A stretch of 64,000 nt of DNA, taken from assembly GCA_002928875.1 (NCBI GenBank), contig PERO01000003.1, forward strand, positions 62,001-126,000, in the 5' to 3' direction. The translations under genes and the position numbers were made by a program. This DNA is from Methylobacterium sp. (GTDB lineage: Bacteria > Pseudomonadota > Alphaproteobacteria > Rhizobiales > Beijerinckiaceae). Below, in pieces: positions 9,168 through 18,538 of the stretch (positions within the stretch are counted from its first letter, which is position 1; each line of letters begins with the position of its first letter). The notes under the pieces were generated by a model. That model was not told where the DNA came from. It worked only from the letters and a program-made list of their open reading frames with translations, and did not search any database.

Positions 9168-10451
9168 ATGACCGACCGCGCCCCCGGATTTTCCACCCTC
9201 GCCATTCATGCCGGTGCCCAGCCCGATCCGGCGACCGGCGCGCGCGCCACGCCCATCTACCAGACCACGAGCTTCGTCTTCGACGATGTGGATCACGCGG
9301 CTTCGCTCTTCGGGCTTCAGGCCTTCGGGAACATCTACACCCGCATCGGCAACCCCACGAATGCCGTGCTGGAGGAGCGCGTCGCGGCGCTGGAGGGCGG
9401 CACCGCCGCGCTTGCCGTGGCCTCGGGCCATGCGGCCGAGCATCTCGTCTTCCACACGCTGCTCGAGCCCGGTGACGAATTCATCGCCGCGAAAAAGCTC
9501 TATGGCGGCTCGATCAACCAGTTCAACCACGCCTACAAGAAGTTCGGCTGGAACGTGGTCTGGGCCGACAGCGATGATCTCGAAACCTTCCGCAAGGCTG
9601 TCACGCCGAAGACCAAGGCGATTTTCGTCGAATCCATCGCCAATCCGGGCGGCGTGATCACCGATCTCGAAGGCATTGCGAAGATCGCGCGCGATGCCGG
9701 CGTGCCGCTGATCGTCGACAACACGCTCGCGAGCCCTTACCTGATCCGGCCCATCGAATATGGCGCGAATATCGTCGTGCACAGCCTCACGAAGTTCCTC
9801 GGTGGACACGGCAATTCGATCGGCGGCATCATCGTCGATGGCGGCAATTTCGATTGGTCGAAGACGGGCAAGCGCTATCCCTCGCTCACCGCGCCGCGTC
9901 CGGAATATGCCGGCATCGTGCTGGGCGAGACCTTCGGCAATTTCGCCTTCGCCATTGCCTGCCGCGTGCTCGGCCTGCGTGACCTTGGCCCGGCGCTCTC
10001 GCCCTTCAACGCCTTCCAGCTCCTCACCGGCATCGAGACCCTGCCGTTGCGCATGCAGCGCCACTCGGACAATGCGCAGAAGGTCGCGGAATTCCTTGCG
10101 AAGCACGCGCAGGTGAGCTGGGTCTCCTATCCCGGCCTCAAGGGCGACAAGTACCACGCGCTGCAGCAGAAATATTCGCCCAAAGGCGCGGGTGCGGTCT
10201 TCACCTTCGGCCTGAAGGGCGGCTACGACGCGGGCATCAAGCTCGTCTCGAACCTGAAGCTCTTCTCGCATCTCGCGAATGTCGGCGATACGCGCAGCCT
10301 CGTGATCCACCCCGCTTCCACCACCCATCGCCAGCTGACGGACGACCAGCGCAAGGCTTCCGGCGCGGGCTCCGAGGTGATCCGCCTCTCGATCGGCATC
10401 GAGGATGCGGAGGATCTGATCGCGGATCTCGATTCTGCGCTGAATGCCTGA
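9168..10451 (+). CDS. metY: O-acetylhomoserine aminocarboxypropyltransferase (sulfhydrylase)
   Basis: PLP enzyme that makes homocysteine from O-acetylhomoserine and sulfide. 427 residues, the MetY length; MetZ is nearer 400. Motifs: YTRIGNPTNAVLEERVAALEGG at residues 58-78, and SLTKFLGGHGN with PLP-binding Lys209. The ATG at 9168 follows GGAG with good spacing. Transcribed alone from a strong promoter and ended by a hairpin that runs into the convergent ctaA gene. An O-succinylhomoserine sulfhydrylase is the alternative. Confidence 0.92.
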   Translation: MTDRAPGFSTLAIHAGAQPDPATGARATPIYQTTSFVFDDVDHAASLFGLQAFGNIYTRIGNPTNAVLEERVAALEGGTAALAVASGHAAEHLVFHTLLEPGDEFIAAKKLYGGSINQFNHAYKKFGWNVVWADSDDLETFRKAVTPKTKAIFVESIANPGGVITDLEGIAKIARDAGVPLIVDNTLASPYLIRPIEYGANIVVHSLTKFLGGHGNSIGGIIVDGGNFDWSKTGKRYPSLTAPRPEYAGIVLGETFGNFAFAIACRVLGLRDLGPALSPFNAFQLLTGIETLPLRMQRHSDNAQKVAEFLAKHAQVSWVSYPGLKGDKYHALQQKYSPKGAGAVFTFGLKGGYDAGIKLVSNLKLFSHLANVGDTRSLVIHPASTTHRQLTDDQRKASGAGSEVIRLSIGIEDAEDLIADLDSALNA

Positions 10452-10472
10452 GGCATCAGACCCGGAAAGACC

Positions 10473-11561
10473 TCATGCAGCGCGGCCTACGGGCCGCGTT
10501 TCTGTGTCCGGTGAGACGCGCATCGCGTGCACCACCGCCGTCAGCAGCACGAGCATCGCCATCGCCTGATGCGCGAGGCCGGCCCAGAGCGGCACGACCA
10601 GCAGCAGCGTGACGATGCCGAGCACGCCCTGCAGGAGCACCATCGCGGCGAGCATCCGCGCCATCTTGGCGACCGCCGTGCCGCGCGCCGCAATCGCGTG
10701 CCAGATCGCGAGCGCCATCAGCAGATAGGCGCCGATCCGGTGGTTGAACTGCACCAGCGTCGGGTTATCGACGAAATTCTCCCAGAAGACCGGGTTGCGC
10801 GCGAGGCTCTCGAGCGGCGGCACCAGCGCGCCATCCATCAGCGGCCAGGTGTTGTAGGTGAAGCCCGCCTTCGAACCCGCGACGAGCCCGCCAAGCGCGA
10901 TCTGCAGCAGCACCGCCAGCACAAGCGCCCAGGCCGCGCGGCTCAACCCCGCTGTCCCCGCTTTCCGCGCGCCGAACGCGCCCCAATGCGCGGCCATCAC
11001 GATCAGCCCGATGAAGAACAGGCAGGCGAAGGTGAGATGCAGCGTCAGCTTCACCGGCGCCACGGCGATCATCCCCGGCTGCAGGCCCGAGGCGACCATG
11101 ATCCAGCCGATCGTGCCCTGCAGCGCGAGCAGCAGCCCGAGGCCGAAGGTCAGCATGGCCATGCGCCCGGTGATCACGCGCGCGGCCCAGAAGGCGAGGA
11201 AGCCCCCGAGCATCACGAGGCCGATGAAGCGGCCCAGTTGCCGGTGGCCCCATTCCCACCAGTAGATGAACTGGAAATCACCGAGGCTCATGCCCTGGTT
11301 GAGCAGCTTGTATTGCGGGCTCGCGCGATAGAGGTCGAATTCCCTGGCCCAATCGGCTGATGAAAGCGGCGGAATGGCGCCGGTGATCGGCTTCCACTCG
11401 GTGATGGACAGGCCCGAGCCGGTGAGCCGCGTGGCTCCACCCACCGTCACCATGATGAGGACCAGCGCGATCAGCAGCATGAGCCAGGCGCGAAAGGCGC
11501 TGGCCCCGCGCGCCCGCGCCGGGTTGAAGGGTGGGACTTCGGACAGGCTCATCACCGACAC
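10473..11561 (-). CDS. ctaA: Haem A synthase (COX15/CtaA type)
   Basis: Inner-membrane enzyme that oxidises the C8 methyl of haem O to give haem A for aa3-type cytochrome oxidase. 362 residues with about eight membrane segments. Recognised by TVGGATRLTGSGLSITEWKPITGAIPPL near the N-terminus, EWGHRQLGRFIG, LTLHLTFACLFF and FNHRIGAYLL, which supply the conserved haem-ligand histidines. It lacks the cysteine pair of the Bacillus type and so belongs to the proteobacterial/mitochondrial class. Single gene here; other oxidase genes are not in the window. Confidence 0.95.
   Translation of the reverse strand: MSVMSLSEVPPFNPARARGASAFRAWLMLLIALVLIMVTVGGATRLTGSGLSITEWKPITGAIPPLSSADWAREFDLYRASPQYKLLNQGMSLGDFQFIYWWEWGHRQLGRFIGLVMLGGFLAFWAARVITGRMAMLTFGLGLLLALQGTIGWIMVASGLQPGMIAVAPVKLTLHLTFACLFFIGLIVMAAHWGAFGARKAGTAGLSRAAWALVLAVLLQIALGGLVAGSKAGFTYNTWPLMDGALVPPLESLARNPVFWENFVDNPTLVQFNHRIGAYLLMALAIWHAIAARGTAVAKMARMLAAMVLLQGVLGIVTLLLVVPLWAGLAHQAMAMLVLLTAVVHAMRVSPDTETRPVGRAA
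10481..10498 (+). terminator. Probable metY terminator
   Basis: Perfect 7-bp stem CGCGGCC/GGCCGCG with loop TACG, followed on the plus strand by TTTCTG. It overlaps the last codons of convergent ctaA, whose stop is at 10473-10475. Confidence 0.5.
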
Positions 11562-11683
11562 GTCAGGATCTCCCGGGGATGCGCGACTTCAATTCACTTG
11601 CTTCCGGCGCATCTGCGCCCGATATGCATCTTCGTGCGCAAAGGGCAAGCGACCGATCGCCGCGAGGCAGGGAAGGAACAGCC

Positions 11684-11902
11684 ATGAATCCGCGACTGAA
11701 AAAATTCATCGGCACGGTGATCATGGTCGTGTTCGTCATTGTCTATGCCCTCGTGGTGATGGCGATCGCGCCGGGCATTGTCGGCGCAGGCACCTCGAAG
11801 CTGGTCGAATTGCTGTTCTACCTCATCGCAGGCCTCGCCTGGGCCGTTCCGCTGATGCCGCTGATCCGCTGGATGGAGAAGAAGCCGGCACCGAAGGCCT
11901 GA
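11684..11902 (+). CDS. DUF2842 small membrane protein
   Basis: 72 residues with two membrane segments (about 9-30 and 40-62), a basic N-terminus MNPRLKKFIG and a charged tail EKKPAPKA. This matches the alphaproteobacterial DUF2842 family of unknown function. The ATG at 11684 is preceded by GGAAGG at a good distance; the longer open frame upstream runs into the divergent ctaA start and is not coding. It ends 8 bp from the convergent deacetylase gene. Confidence 0.75.
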   Translation: MNPRLKKFIGTVIMVVFVIVYALVVMAIAPGIVGAGTSKLVELLFYLIAGLAWAVPLMPLIRWMEKKPAPKA

Positions 11903-11910
11903 TCCGGCGG

Positions 11911-12966
11911 CTAATCGGCGTTCACGCGCCGGAAGCGGTTCGCGAGGCCCGTCGGCAATCCCGAAAGCAGCACGCGCACGACATCCGGGTTCTGGAACAG
12001 CCCGTTCATGGAAAGGCGGGGCAATGCGTGCAGTGCAGCCCCGTGTTCGGGAAAAAGAACGCCCGGCCGGGTGGTGACGGCCGTCTCGAACCCGAGATCG
12101 CGGGCCATCTGGAATTCGCGCGGCCCGGCTGACGTGCGATCCCCCACGGGATAGGCGAAATGCTTCACCGGGCGGCCGAATTCGCGTTCGAGCCGGGCCT
12201 TGCTCTCGGCCATCTCATGGCGCGCGGCATCGTCCGGCAGCAGGCGCAGGCGCGGATGGCTGAGGCTGTGCGCGCCGATCGTCACGAGCGGCTCCCGCGC
12301 GAAATCGCGCAGAGCCGGCCAGTCGAGACAGAGCCGGGCGACCCGCCCCATCGTGTCCACGCCGGATTCGGCCGCCATGAGTGCGATGGTCTCCCGCATC
12401 TCCGCTTCCGGCAGCGCGCGCATGCGCCAGTAGAGCTGGCGGAAGGCGGAGCGCTTTTCCACCGGCGACCGCGCGGGCAGCACGACACGCCCGGTGGAGA
12501 GCGCGAGATCGATGCCGGGGCGCGCGCGCACCACATCCTCGAGATCGAGCCACCAGAGCGGCGCGGCTCGATCGACAAATCCCGGCACGACGAACACCGT
12601 GAACGGCGCCTCGTAGCGCTTCAGGATGGGCAAGGCGTAATCGCGCGTGTCGGCATAGGCGTCATCGAAGGTGAGCACCGCGAAACGCCGCTCGTTGCCC
12701 TCCTTCGCGAGGCGCGCGGGCACCTGATCGAGGGGGATGAGGTCGTAATCGAGGTCACGCAGCAGGCGCAGCACATTCTCGAGGAAGGACGGCGTGACCT
12801 CCAGCAGGCGGTTTTCGGAGAATTCGCGATCGGTCGCGAGCCGCACATGGTGAAAGGTCAGGATGACACCGCGACCGCCGAGCCCCGCTGCCGCGAAGCG
12901 GTCCAGCCGCAGGGCGCCCAGCATGCGCAAGGCAGTGCCGATGGCCTGATGTCGCAAGCTCGCCAT
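11911..12966 (-). CDS. Polysaccharide deacetylase family protein (NodB homology)
   Basis: 351 residues. NodB-domain motifs are present: motif 1 VLTFDDAYADT with the catalytic base and metal Asp, motif 2 HSLSHPRL with the two metal histidines, and FAYPVGD as motif 3. The protein should remove N- or O-acetyl groups from a carbohydrate. There is no clear signal peptide. It opens the surface polysaccharide locus and is divergent from the CelD-like acyltransferase, so it probably edits that polymer or its lipid-linked precursor. Confidence 0.85.
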   Translation of the reverse strand: MASLRHQAIGTALRMLGALRLDRFAAAGLGGRGVILTFHHVRLATDREFSENRLLEVTPSFLENVLRLLRDLDYDLIPLDQVPARLAKEGNERRFAVLTFDDAYADTRDYALPILKRYEAPFTVFVVPGFVDRAAPLWWLDLEDVVRARPGIDLALSTGRVVLPARSPVEKRSAFRQLYWRMRALPEAEMRETIALMAAESGVDTMGRVARLCLDWPALRDFAREPLVTIGAHSLSHPRLRLLPDDAARHEMAESKARLEREFGRPVKHFAYPVGDRTSAGPREFQMARDLGFETAVTTRPGVLFPEHGAALHALPRLSMNGLFQNPDVVRVLLSGLPTGLANRFRRVNAD

Positions 12967-13106
12967 GAAAATCCCGTGTGGGCCCGTCGCCCCGATTCGC
13001 CGTGCCGGCCGGACCGGCGCCCGGCTTAGCGCTTTCTTCGCTTCTTTTCAGCCAGAAAGGATGGACGGAGCGCGTGAAGCCAAATTGAGGCGCGATAACG
13101 GCAGGC

Positions 13107-14285
13107 ATGACGGCGATCGGAGAAACCTCGGCGGAGCGGATCAGCCCTGCGCAAAGCGCATTGGCCTGGCGCATCCATGCCGGTGCGGAGGCGCTGGCCC
13201 GGCTGGCCGCGCCCGGTATCCGGCCGATCACACCGTTCCAGCAGGCGGCCTGGCTCTCCTCGCTGCTCGGCGCGACCGGCGCGATGGACGCCTTCCGGCT
13301 GGTGGAAATCGAGGGGATGGGCGGCAGCGTCCTGCTGCCACTGGAGATCCATCGGCTGGGGCCCTTTCGTGTCGCGGATATCGCGGGCGGCAAGCAGGCG
13401 AGTTTCCACGGCGTGGCGATGCGGGGCCAGCCGATGCTGCCGGCGGAAGCGTTCCGCGCTGCCCTGCGCGAGGCTGGGCAAGCCCTCGGTCTCGATGCCT
13501 TCACCTTCCGGGATGCGCCTGTCTTGTGGCTCGGCGAAGCACTGTCTTTCGCCAGTCTCGCGGCCCGGCCGAGCCCGAGCGCGGGATGGGCGGTGACGCT
13601 CGAAGCGGAATGCGAAACGCTGTTCGCACGCCTGTCGAGCCGGGAGGACCGGAAGAAACAACGCTACAAGGCCAACAAGCTGGCGCAGATTGGCCCCGTC
13701 GTCGGCGGCTGGATCACCGATGAGGCCCGGATCGGCGAAGCCCTGACGAAGCTCTTCGCCTGGAAGGCCGCCCGTTTCGGCGCGGTGGGCATCGACAACC
13801 CGTTCGAGGACCCGGCCATGCAGGCCTTTCTCCGGGCTGGCAGCGCCGGGAGGCTGGCCCCGTTGCGGATCTTCGCGCTTTCGGCCGGCGAAAGGCTCGT
13901 GGCGGTGATGGTCTGCGCCATCGACGGGCGGGCCTGTTCCGGCATGGTCAACGCCCATGATCCCGATCCGGATATCGCGAAGACAAGCCCCGGCGAGCAA
14001 TTGCTGATGCATCTGCTGCGCCGGCTCTGCGCGGAAGGGTTCCGGCAATTCGATCTCGGCATCGGCGAAGCGCGCTACAAGGCGCATTTCTGCCCCGAGC
14101 CGGTCGCGCTGATCGATGCCGCGCTGGCGATCTCCGCGAAGGGCCGCGTGGCCGCGCTTCTCTTCGTGGCGATGCGTCGGCTGAAGCGCCGGGTGAAGCA
14201 GGACCCGCGCCTGTGGGCGCTGGTGATGCGCTATCGCAAGTGGAAGGCGGGTCAGGCCGCCGCGTCGAGCGCCCGGCCCGGCTGA
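13107..14285 (+). CDS. CelD/BcsL-like GNAT acyltransferase
   Basis: 392 residues. The central and C-terminal part has the GNAT-like fold of the CelD/BcsL (Acetyltransf_6) family: REDRKKQRYKANKL, GVGIDNPFEDP-type middle region, MVNAHDPDPDIAKTSPGEQLLMHLL, and EGFRQFDLGIGEARYKAHFCPE. Such proteins are common in exopolysaccharide and cellulose loci and probably acylate sugars. Its last 34 bp overlap the 3' end of the convergent chain-length gene; both frames look genuine. Substrate unknown. Confidence 0.78.
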   Translation: MTAIGETSAERISPAQSALAWRIHAGAEALARLAAPGIRPITPFQQAAWLSSLLGATGAMDAFRLVEIEGMGGSVLLPLEIHRLGPFRVADIAGGKQASFHGVAMRGQPMLPAEAFRAALREAGQALGLDAFTFRDAPVLWLGEALSFASLAARPSPSAGWAVTLEAECETLFARLSSREDRKKQRYKANKLAQIGPVVGGWITDEARIGEALTKLFAWKAARFGAVGIDNPFEDPAMQAFLRAGSAGRLAPLRIFALSAGERLVAVMVCAIDGRACSGMVNAHDPDPDIAKTSPGEQLLMHLLRRLCAEGFRQFDLGIGEARYKAHFCPEPVALIDAALAISAKGRVAALLFVAMRRLKRRVKQDPRLWALVMRYRKWKAGQAAASSARPG

Positions 14286-16549
14286 TCGTCGATCAGCAGC
14301 ACCGGAGCGGCGGTGATCTCCTCGAGCCGCGCGATGGCCTGCTGCAGATAGCCCTCGTCGGCGCCCTCCGGGGCCACGAGCCCCAGGCAATCCGCGGCCT
14401 CGGTCGCGAATTCGGCAGCCCCGCCGACATTGCCCGCATCGATCAGCACGAAGGCATAGGCCTGCGCCAGCACCTTGACCAGCGATTGCACGGACTGGCG
14501 CGCCTGCGGCCCGGCGAGATGCGTCGCGAGCGGTTCACCCGCCGGCACGAGATGCACGCGCGAGCGCGGATCGCGATGGAGGATATCCGCGAGTTCCACC
14601 GTTCCGATCAGGTAATCGGCGAGGCCCGTCGCGCCCTCGCCCACCACGCGCGGATAGAGCGGGTTCGCCCCGGAAAGGTCGAGAATCACCGTGGCGCCAT
14701 CCTGCGCGAGGCGGCGCGCGAGGCGCATCGCCTGCAAGGCGACGCGCGCCTCGCGATCGAGCCCCTGCAGCACCATCACCTTCGCCCGGCCGGGCATGCC
14801 GAGAAGGGCGAGTTCAGCCGCGACCTGATCGGGCAGGCTCGATGCGGCGCGCGCGGATACGGGCTCGCGCACCGGTTCCTCTGCGGCCGGTTCGTCGAAC
14901 CAGCCATTCGCGGCTGGAGCGATACGCGGGGTCGCGGCCGGAGCCGGCATCGGCCAGACAGGCCCGGTTTCGGCTTCGGATTTCCGGAATTTTCCGATCA
15001 CAGCGTCAATCAAGCCACGCCGGCGCACCGCGCCGCCGCCCCCTCCCCCGCCGCCACCACCACCCCGAGGAGGCGGCACGAGCGGCGCTGGCACGAGAGG
15101 CGGCAGGCCCGGCAGCGGATAGCCCGCCGGCGTCGCGAAATCGGCCATCCCAAAATGCGAGACCCGCGCCATCAGGTGCAGCGATGCCACCAGCGCGGAG
15201 GAAACCACCAGCGTGCCGAGCGTCACGAGCGCCACGATCGGCAGGCGCTTGGGGAAAGCCGGATCGTTCTGTGCGAAGGCCCGGCTGATGATGCGCCCGT
15301 CGGCGGGCGAGGCCGTCTCGCTCGAACGCGCGGCGGCATCGAGGAACTTGTTGCGATAGGAGACGAGCTGCTCGCGCAGGGCCAGCGCCTCGCGCTCGAG
15401 GGCCTTCAGCTGCACCTCGTCCTCATTGGAGAGGGCAGCGCTTCTTTTCTGGTTGTTGAGTTCGGCCTGCAGGCTTTCGAGGCGGGCGCCGGCGGCGCGG
15501 GCATCGTTCTCGAGCGCGCGGGCCGCGCGCTCGGCGGCAGCGCGCACCTGCGCCTCAAGGTCGCGCAATTGCGAATTCAGCTCCTGCATGCGCGGATGGC
15601 CCGGCAGAAGCGTGCGTTCATCGAAGGCGATCTGCGCCTTCAGCGCGGCGCGCTGTTCGAGCGGGCGGCGCACGAGTTCGTTGTTGTTGATCTCGCTCGT
15701 CTCGAACACCCGGCCGAGCCGCACCGCCTCGCGGATGAGTTTCGCGCGGGAGGTGAGATCCGCCTGCTGCGTGCGGGCGGTGGCGAGCTGCGAATTCATT
15801 TCCGCCAGCTGCTGGTTCGAGATCGTCATGTTGTTCGAGCCGACGAACAGGCCCTTGGAAGCGCGGAAAGCCTCGACCTTCGCATCGGCCGCCATCACCT
15901 TCTTCATCAAGGGCTCGATGGCCTTGTCGAGCCAGTCCGAGGTGATCTTCGAGGTGTCGCGCTTGGCGAGTTCCTCCCGGCTGAGATATTCTTCGGCGAT
16001 CCGATTCGCGACATCGGCGGCGAGTTGCGGGTCCTCCGACTGGAATTCGATGGAAATCACCCGGGATTTCCCCTGCGGAAACACCAGCAGCCGCTTGTAG
16101 AAGGTCTGCAGCACGCGTTCTTCCAGCGGGATCGCGCGCGGATCGTTCATCAGGCCCGTGAGCATGCCGACGATATGGACAATGCCGAGCCCCTTGGAGA
16201 GCGGATCGAATTCCGCCCGCTGGGTGAGTTCCATGTCGCGGATGACCTTCAGCGCCAGGTCCTTCGACATCACGATCTGCACCTGGCTCGCCACCGCCTC
16301 GGGGTCGATGGCGGGGTCCTGGCGCGTATCGGCCGTGGGGCGGGAATAGACGGTTTCCCGGTTTTCGAGCAGCACGCGCGCCTCGCCCGAATAGCGGGTG
16401 GGCAGGATGTTCACGAGGCCAAGGCTCGCCAGGAAGGCGAGCAGCGTCGGCACGAGAATCCAGAACTTGCGCCGCCAGAGCGCGGCGCCCAGCGTCATCA
16501 CATCCTGATCGGTAGGCGACGGAGGAACCGCCGTCGGTGCCGCTGACAT
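14252..16549 (-). CDS. Exopolysaccharide co-polymerase (Wzz/ExoP-like) with degenerate tyrosine-kinase domain
   Basis: 765 residues. Wzz-type domain with membrane segments at about 28-48 and 435-460 flanking a long coiled-coil periplasmic region; it controls polymer length and export. A linker with eleven consecutive glycines (about 494-504) follows. The C-terminal 190 residues resemble a BY-kinase ATPase domain, but the Walker A lysine loop is replaced by VLQGLDREARVALQ and no C-terminal tyrosine cluster is present, so kinase activity is unlikely. The ATG at 16547-16549 has GGAAAGAAGAG upstream; an ATG at 16603 is an alternative. Confidence 0.85.
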   Translation of the reverse strand: MSAAPTAVPPSPTDQDVMTLGAALWRRKFWILVPTLLAFLASLGLVNILPTRYSGEARVLLENRETVYSRPTADTRQDPAIDPEAVASQVQIVMSKDLALKVIRDMELTQRAEFDPLSKGLGIVHIVGMLTGLMNDPRAIPLEERVLQTFYKRLLVFPQGKSRVISIEFQSEDPQLAADVANRIAEEYLSREELAKRDTSKITSDWLDKAIEPLMKKVMAADAKVEAFRASKGLFVGSNNMTISNQQLAEMNSQLATARTQQADLTSRAKLIREAVRLGRVFETSEINNNELVRRPLEQRAALKAQIAFDERTLLPGHPRMQELNSQLRDLEAQVRAAAERAARALENDARAAGARLESLQAELNNQKRSAALSNEDEVQLKALEREALALREQLVSYRNKFLDAAARSSETASPADGRIISRAFAQNDPAFPKRLPIVALVTLGTLVVSSALVASLHLMARVSHFGMADFATPAGYPLPGLPPLVPAPLVPPPRGGGGGGGGGGGAVRRRGLIDAVIGKFRKSEAETGPVWPMPAPAATPRIAPAANGWFDEPAAEEPVREPVSARAASSLPDQVAAELALLGMPGRAKVMVLQGLDREARVALQAMRLARRLAQDGATVILDLSGANPLYPRVVGEGATGLADYLIGTVELADILHRDPRSRVHLVPAGEPLATHLAGPQARQSVQSLVKVLAQAYAFVLIDAGNVGGAAEFATEAADCLGLVAPEGADEGYLQQAIARLEEITAAPVLLIDDQPGRALDAAA

Positions 16550-16690
16550 CCGCTCTTCTTTCCGCAACAACTGACCTTCTGTGCGCGAAGCCTGCCCCAA
16601 CATGGTTTCCACCCGGTTAAGGGCCGGCGATTTTTGGCAATTCATTAACCAGCTTCGTTCATCGTCGGCGCGAGAGAGGCTCGTCGATTC

Positions 16691-17254
16691 ATGCTGCCCC
16701 GTCGCCATTTCCTGCTGTGTCTGCCCATGGCCGCGCTTGCCGCGTGCGCGGGCCCGCCGCGCCTGACAGCGGAATATCTCAACGCCCATATCAACGAGCC
16801 CTACACGCTCGATGCCGGCGACCGCCTGCGCGTGATCGTGTTCGGCCAGGACAGCCTGTCGAATTCCTATGGCGTGGATGGCGGCGGCCGGATCTCCATG
16901 CCGCTGATCGGGCAGATCGAGGCGCGGGGACGCACCACGCAACAGCTTCAGGGTGCGATCGAGGGCCGCCTGCGCTCCGGATACCTGCGCGAGCCGCGCG
17001 TCTCGGTCGAGGTCGAGCAATATCGTCCGTTCTTCGTGCTGGGCGAGGTGAATACCAGCGGGCAATATCCGTTCGTCAACCAGATGACGGTGCAGACCGC
17101 GGTGGCGATCGCCGGCGGCTATTCGCCGCGCGCGAACCGCAACTACGCCGAGCTCACGCGCGTCATCAACGGCGAGATCACGACGCTCGCGGTGCCGATC
17201 AACACGCCGATGCGCCCCGGCGACACGGTGGTGATCAAGGAACGCTACTTCTGA
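16691..17254 (+). CDS. Polysaccharide export lipoprotein (Wza-like)
   Basis: 187 residues. Lipoprotein signal with lipobox LAAC at about residues 16-19, so the mature protein is lipidated and sent to the outer membrane. Then a Poly_export domain (YTLDAGDRLRVIVFGQDSLSNSY, then VDGGGRISMPLIGQIEARG) and one SLBB-like beta-grasp region (FFVLGEVNTSGQYPFVNQMTVQTAVAIAGGY). Shorter than full Wza, as is common in alphaproteobacterial exopolysaccharide loci. Divergent from the co-polymerase and upstream of a glycosyltransferase in the same operon. Confidence 0.93.
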   Translation: MLPRRHFLLCLPMAALAACAGPPRLTAEYLNAHINEPYTLDAGDRLRVIVFGQDSLSNSYGVDGGGRISMPLIGQIEARGRTTQQLQGAIEGRLRSGYLREPRVSVEVEQYRPFFVLGEVNTSGQYPFVNQMTVQTAVAIAGGYSPRANRNYAELTRVINGEITTLAVPINTPMRPGDTVVIKERYF

Positions 17255-17277
17255 GGCAAGCCGGAAGGACCAGCCCC

Positions 17278-18423
17278 GTGGCCGAAGCCGAGCGCCCCTT
17301 GCGCATCCTGCTGACCTTCCGCGCGCCGGTGGGCGGCCTGTTCCGGCATGTCTACGATCTCGTGAAGGGCCTCGTCGCGCGCGGTCACGCGGTCGGGATC
17401 GTCTGCGATTCCATGACCGGGGGCGAGCGCGGCAACACGCTGCTGGCCGAACTCGAGCCGCATCTCGCGCTCGGGCTGCATCGCCTGCCGATGCATCGCA
17501 ACCCGAATGCGGGGGATCTCGCGGTTCTCCGCCTGATCGCGCGGCTGATCCGGGAACTGAAGCCCGATGTGGTGCATGGCCAGGGCGCGAAGGGCGGACT
17601 TTACGCGCGCCTTCACGGGGTTTTGCGGCCCCATGCCGGCCCGGTCCGCTGCTACACGCCGCATGGCGGCAGCCTGAACTACTATCCCGGTTCGCCCCTG
17701 CATCGCGCCTACATGCTGATCGAGCGCCTGCTGGAACGCGGCACGGATCTCTTCCTGTTCGAGAGCCGGTTCATCCAGGACCGTTTCCACGAATATGTCA
17801 CCGTCTCGCAGCGCCCGACCCTGATCGCGCTGAACGGCCTCTATCCGCATGAATTCGAGCCGGTGGAGCCCAATGCGGATGCCCGCGATTTCCTCTATGT
17901 CGGCGAATTCCGCGAGGCCAAGGGCATCGATACGCTGGTGGAAGCCATGGTGCTTCTCTCCGAAAAGGGCCTTCGCCCGACCGTGCAGATGGTGGGGTCC
18001 GGCCCTTCCGAACAGCGCATCCGCGAACTCATCGGCAAGGCGGGGCTCGCGGCCTCCTTCGCCTGGCGGGGCGTGACGCCGGCGGCGCAGGCCTTCCGGC
18101 TGGGGCGGATCATGGTCGTGCCGTCGCGGTTCGAATCCCTCCCTTACATTGTGCTGGAGGCGGTGGCGGGCGCCCTGCCCCTGATCTCGACCAATGTCGG
18201 CGGCATTCCGGAAATCCTCGCGGCGGATTACCGCTATCTCATCCCGCCGAACAACCCGCAGGCGCTGGCGGATGCCATGGCCGATGCACTGGCCCGCCCG
18301 CATGCCGAACTGGCCGCGGATGCCGGCCGGCTCTCCGCCCATGTCAATGCGCGCTTCAGGGTGGACCTGATGGTCGACACCATCGTCGCGAGCTATCGCC
18401 GGGCCATCGCCGAACGGCGCTGA
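17278..18423 (+). CDS. Glycosyltransferase family 4 protein
   Basis: 381 residues from a GTG start at 17278, preceded by GGAAGGA 8-9 nt upstream and 23 bp after the export gene stop. GT-B fold: N-terminal GGLFRHVYDLVKGL loop, central FLYVGEFREAKGIDTLVEAM, and the donor-site motif SRFESLPYIVLEAVA with the EX7E glutamates. It should transfer a sugar from a nucleotide donor onto a lipid-linked oligosaccharide at the cytosolic face. No ATG gives as good an N-terminus. Confidence 0.88.
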   Translation: MAEAERPLRILLTFRAPVGGLFRHVYDLVKGLVARGHAVGIVCDSMTGGERGNTLLAELEPHLALGLHRLPMHRNPNAGDLAVLRLIARLIRELKPDVVHGQGAKGGLYARLHGVLRPHAGPVRCYTPHGGSLNYYPGSPLHRAYMLIERLLERGTDLFLFESRFIQDRFHEYVTVSQRPTLIALNGLYPHEFEPVEPNADARDFLYVGEFREAKGIDTLVEAMVLLSEKGLRPTVQMVGSGPSEQRIRELIGKAGLAASFAWRGVTPAAQAFRLGRIMVVPSRFESLPYIVLEAVAGALPLISTNVGGIPEILAADYRYLIPPNNPQALADAMADALARPHAELAADAGRLSAHVNARFRVDLMVDTIVASYRRAIAERR

Positions 18424-18538
18424 ACGGCCTTTGGCGCCGGGGATTAACCCGATCTTGATGCGACGATGCGAGAGATGACAGGTCCCGGCCTCGCGTCTTC
18501 GCAGGCCGGCCGTTGTTGCGTTCTGGTGGTCTCGCGTC

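Noticed and set aside
14213-16546. 777-codon open frame antisense to the exopolysaccharide co-polymerase
   Set aside because: No recognisable domain and a shadow-frame composition; the minus-strand gene has clear Wzz features.
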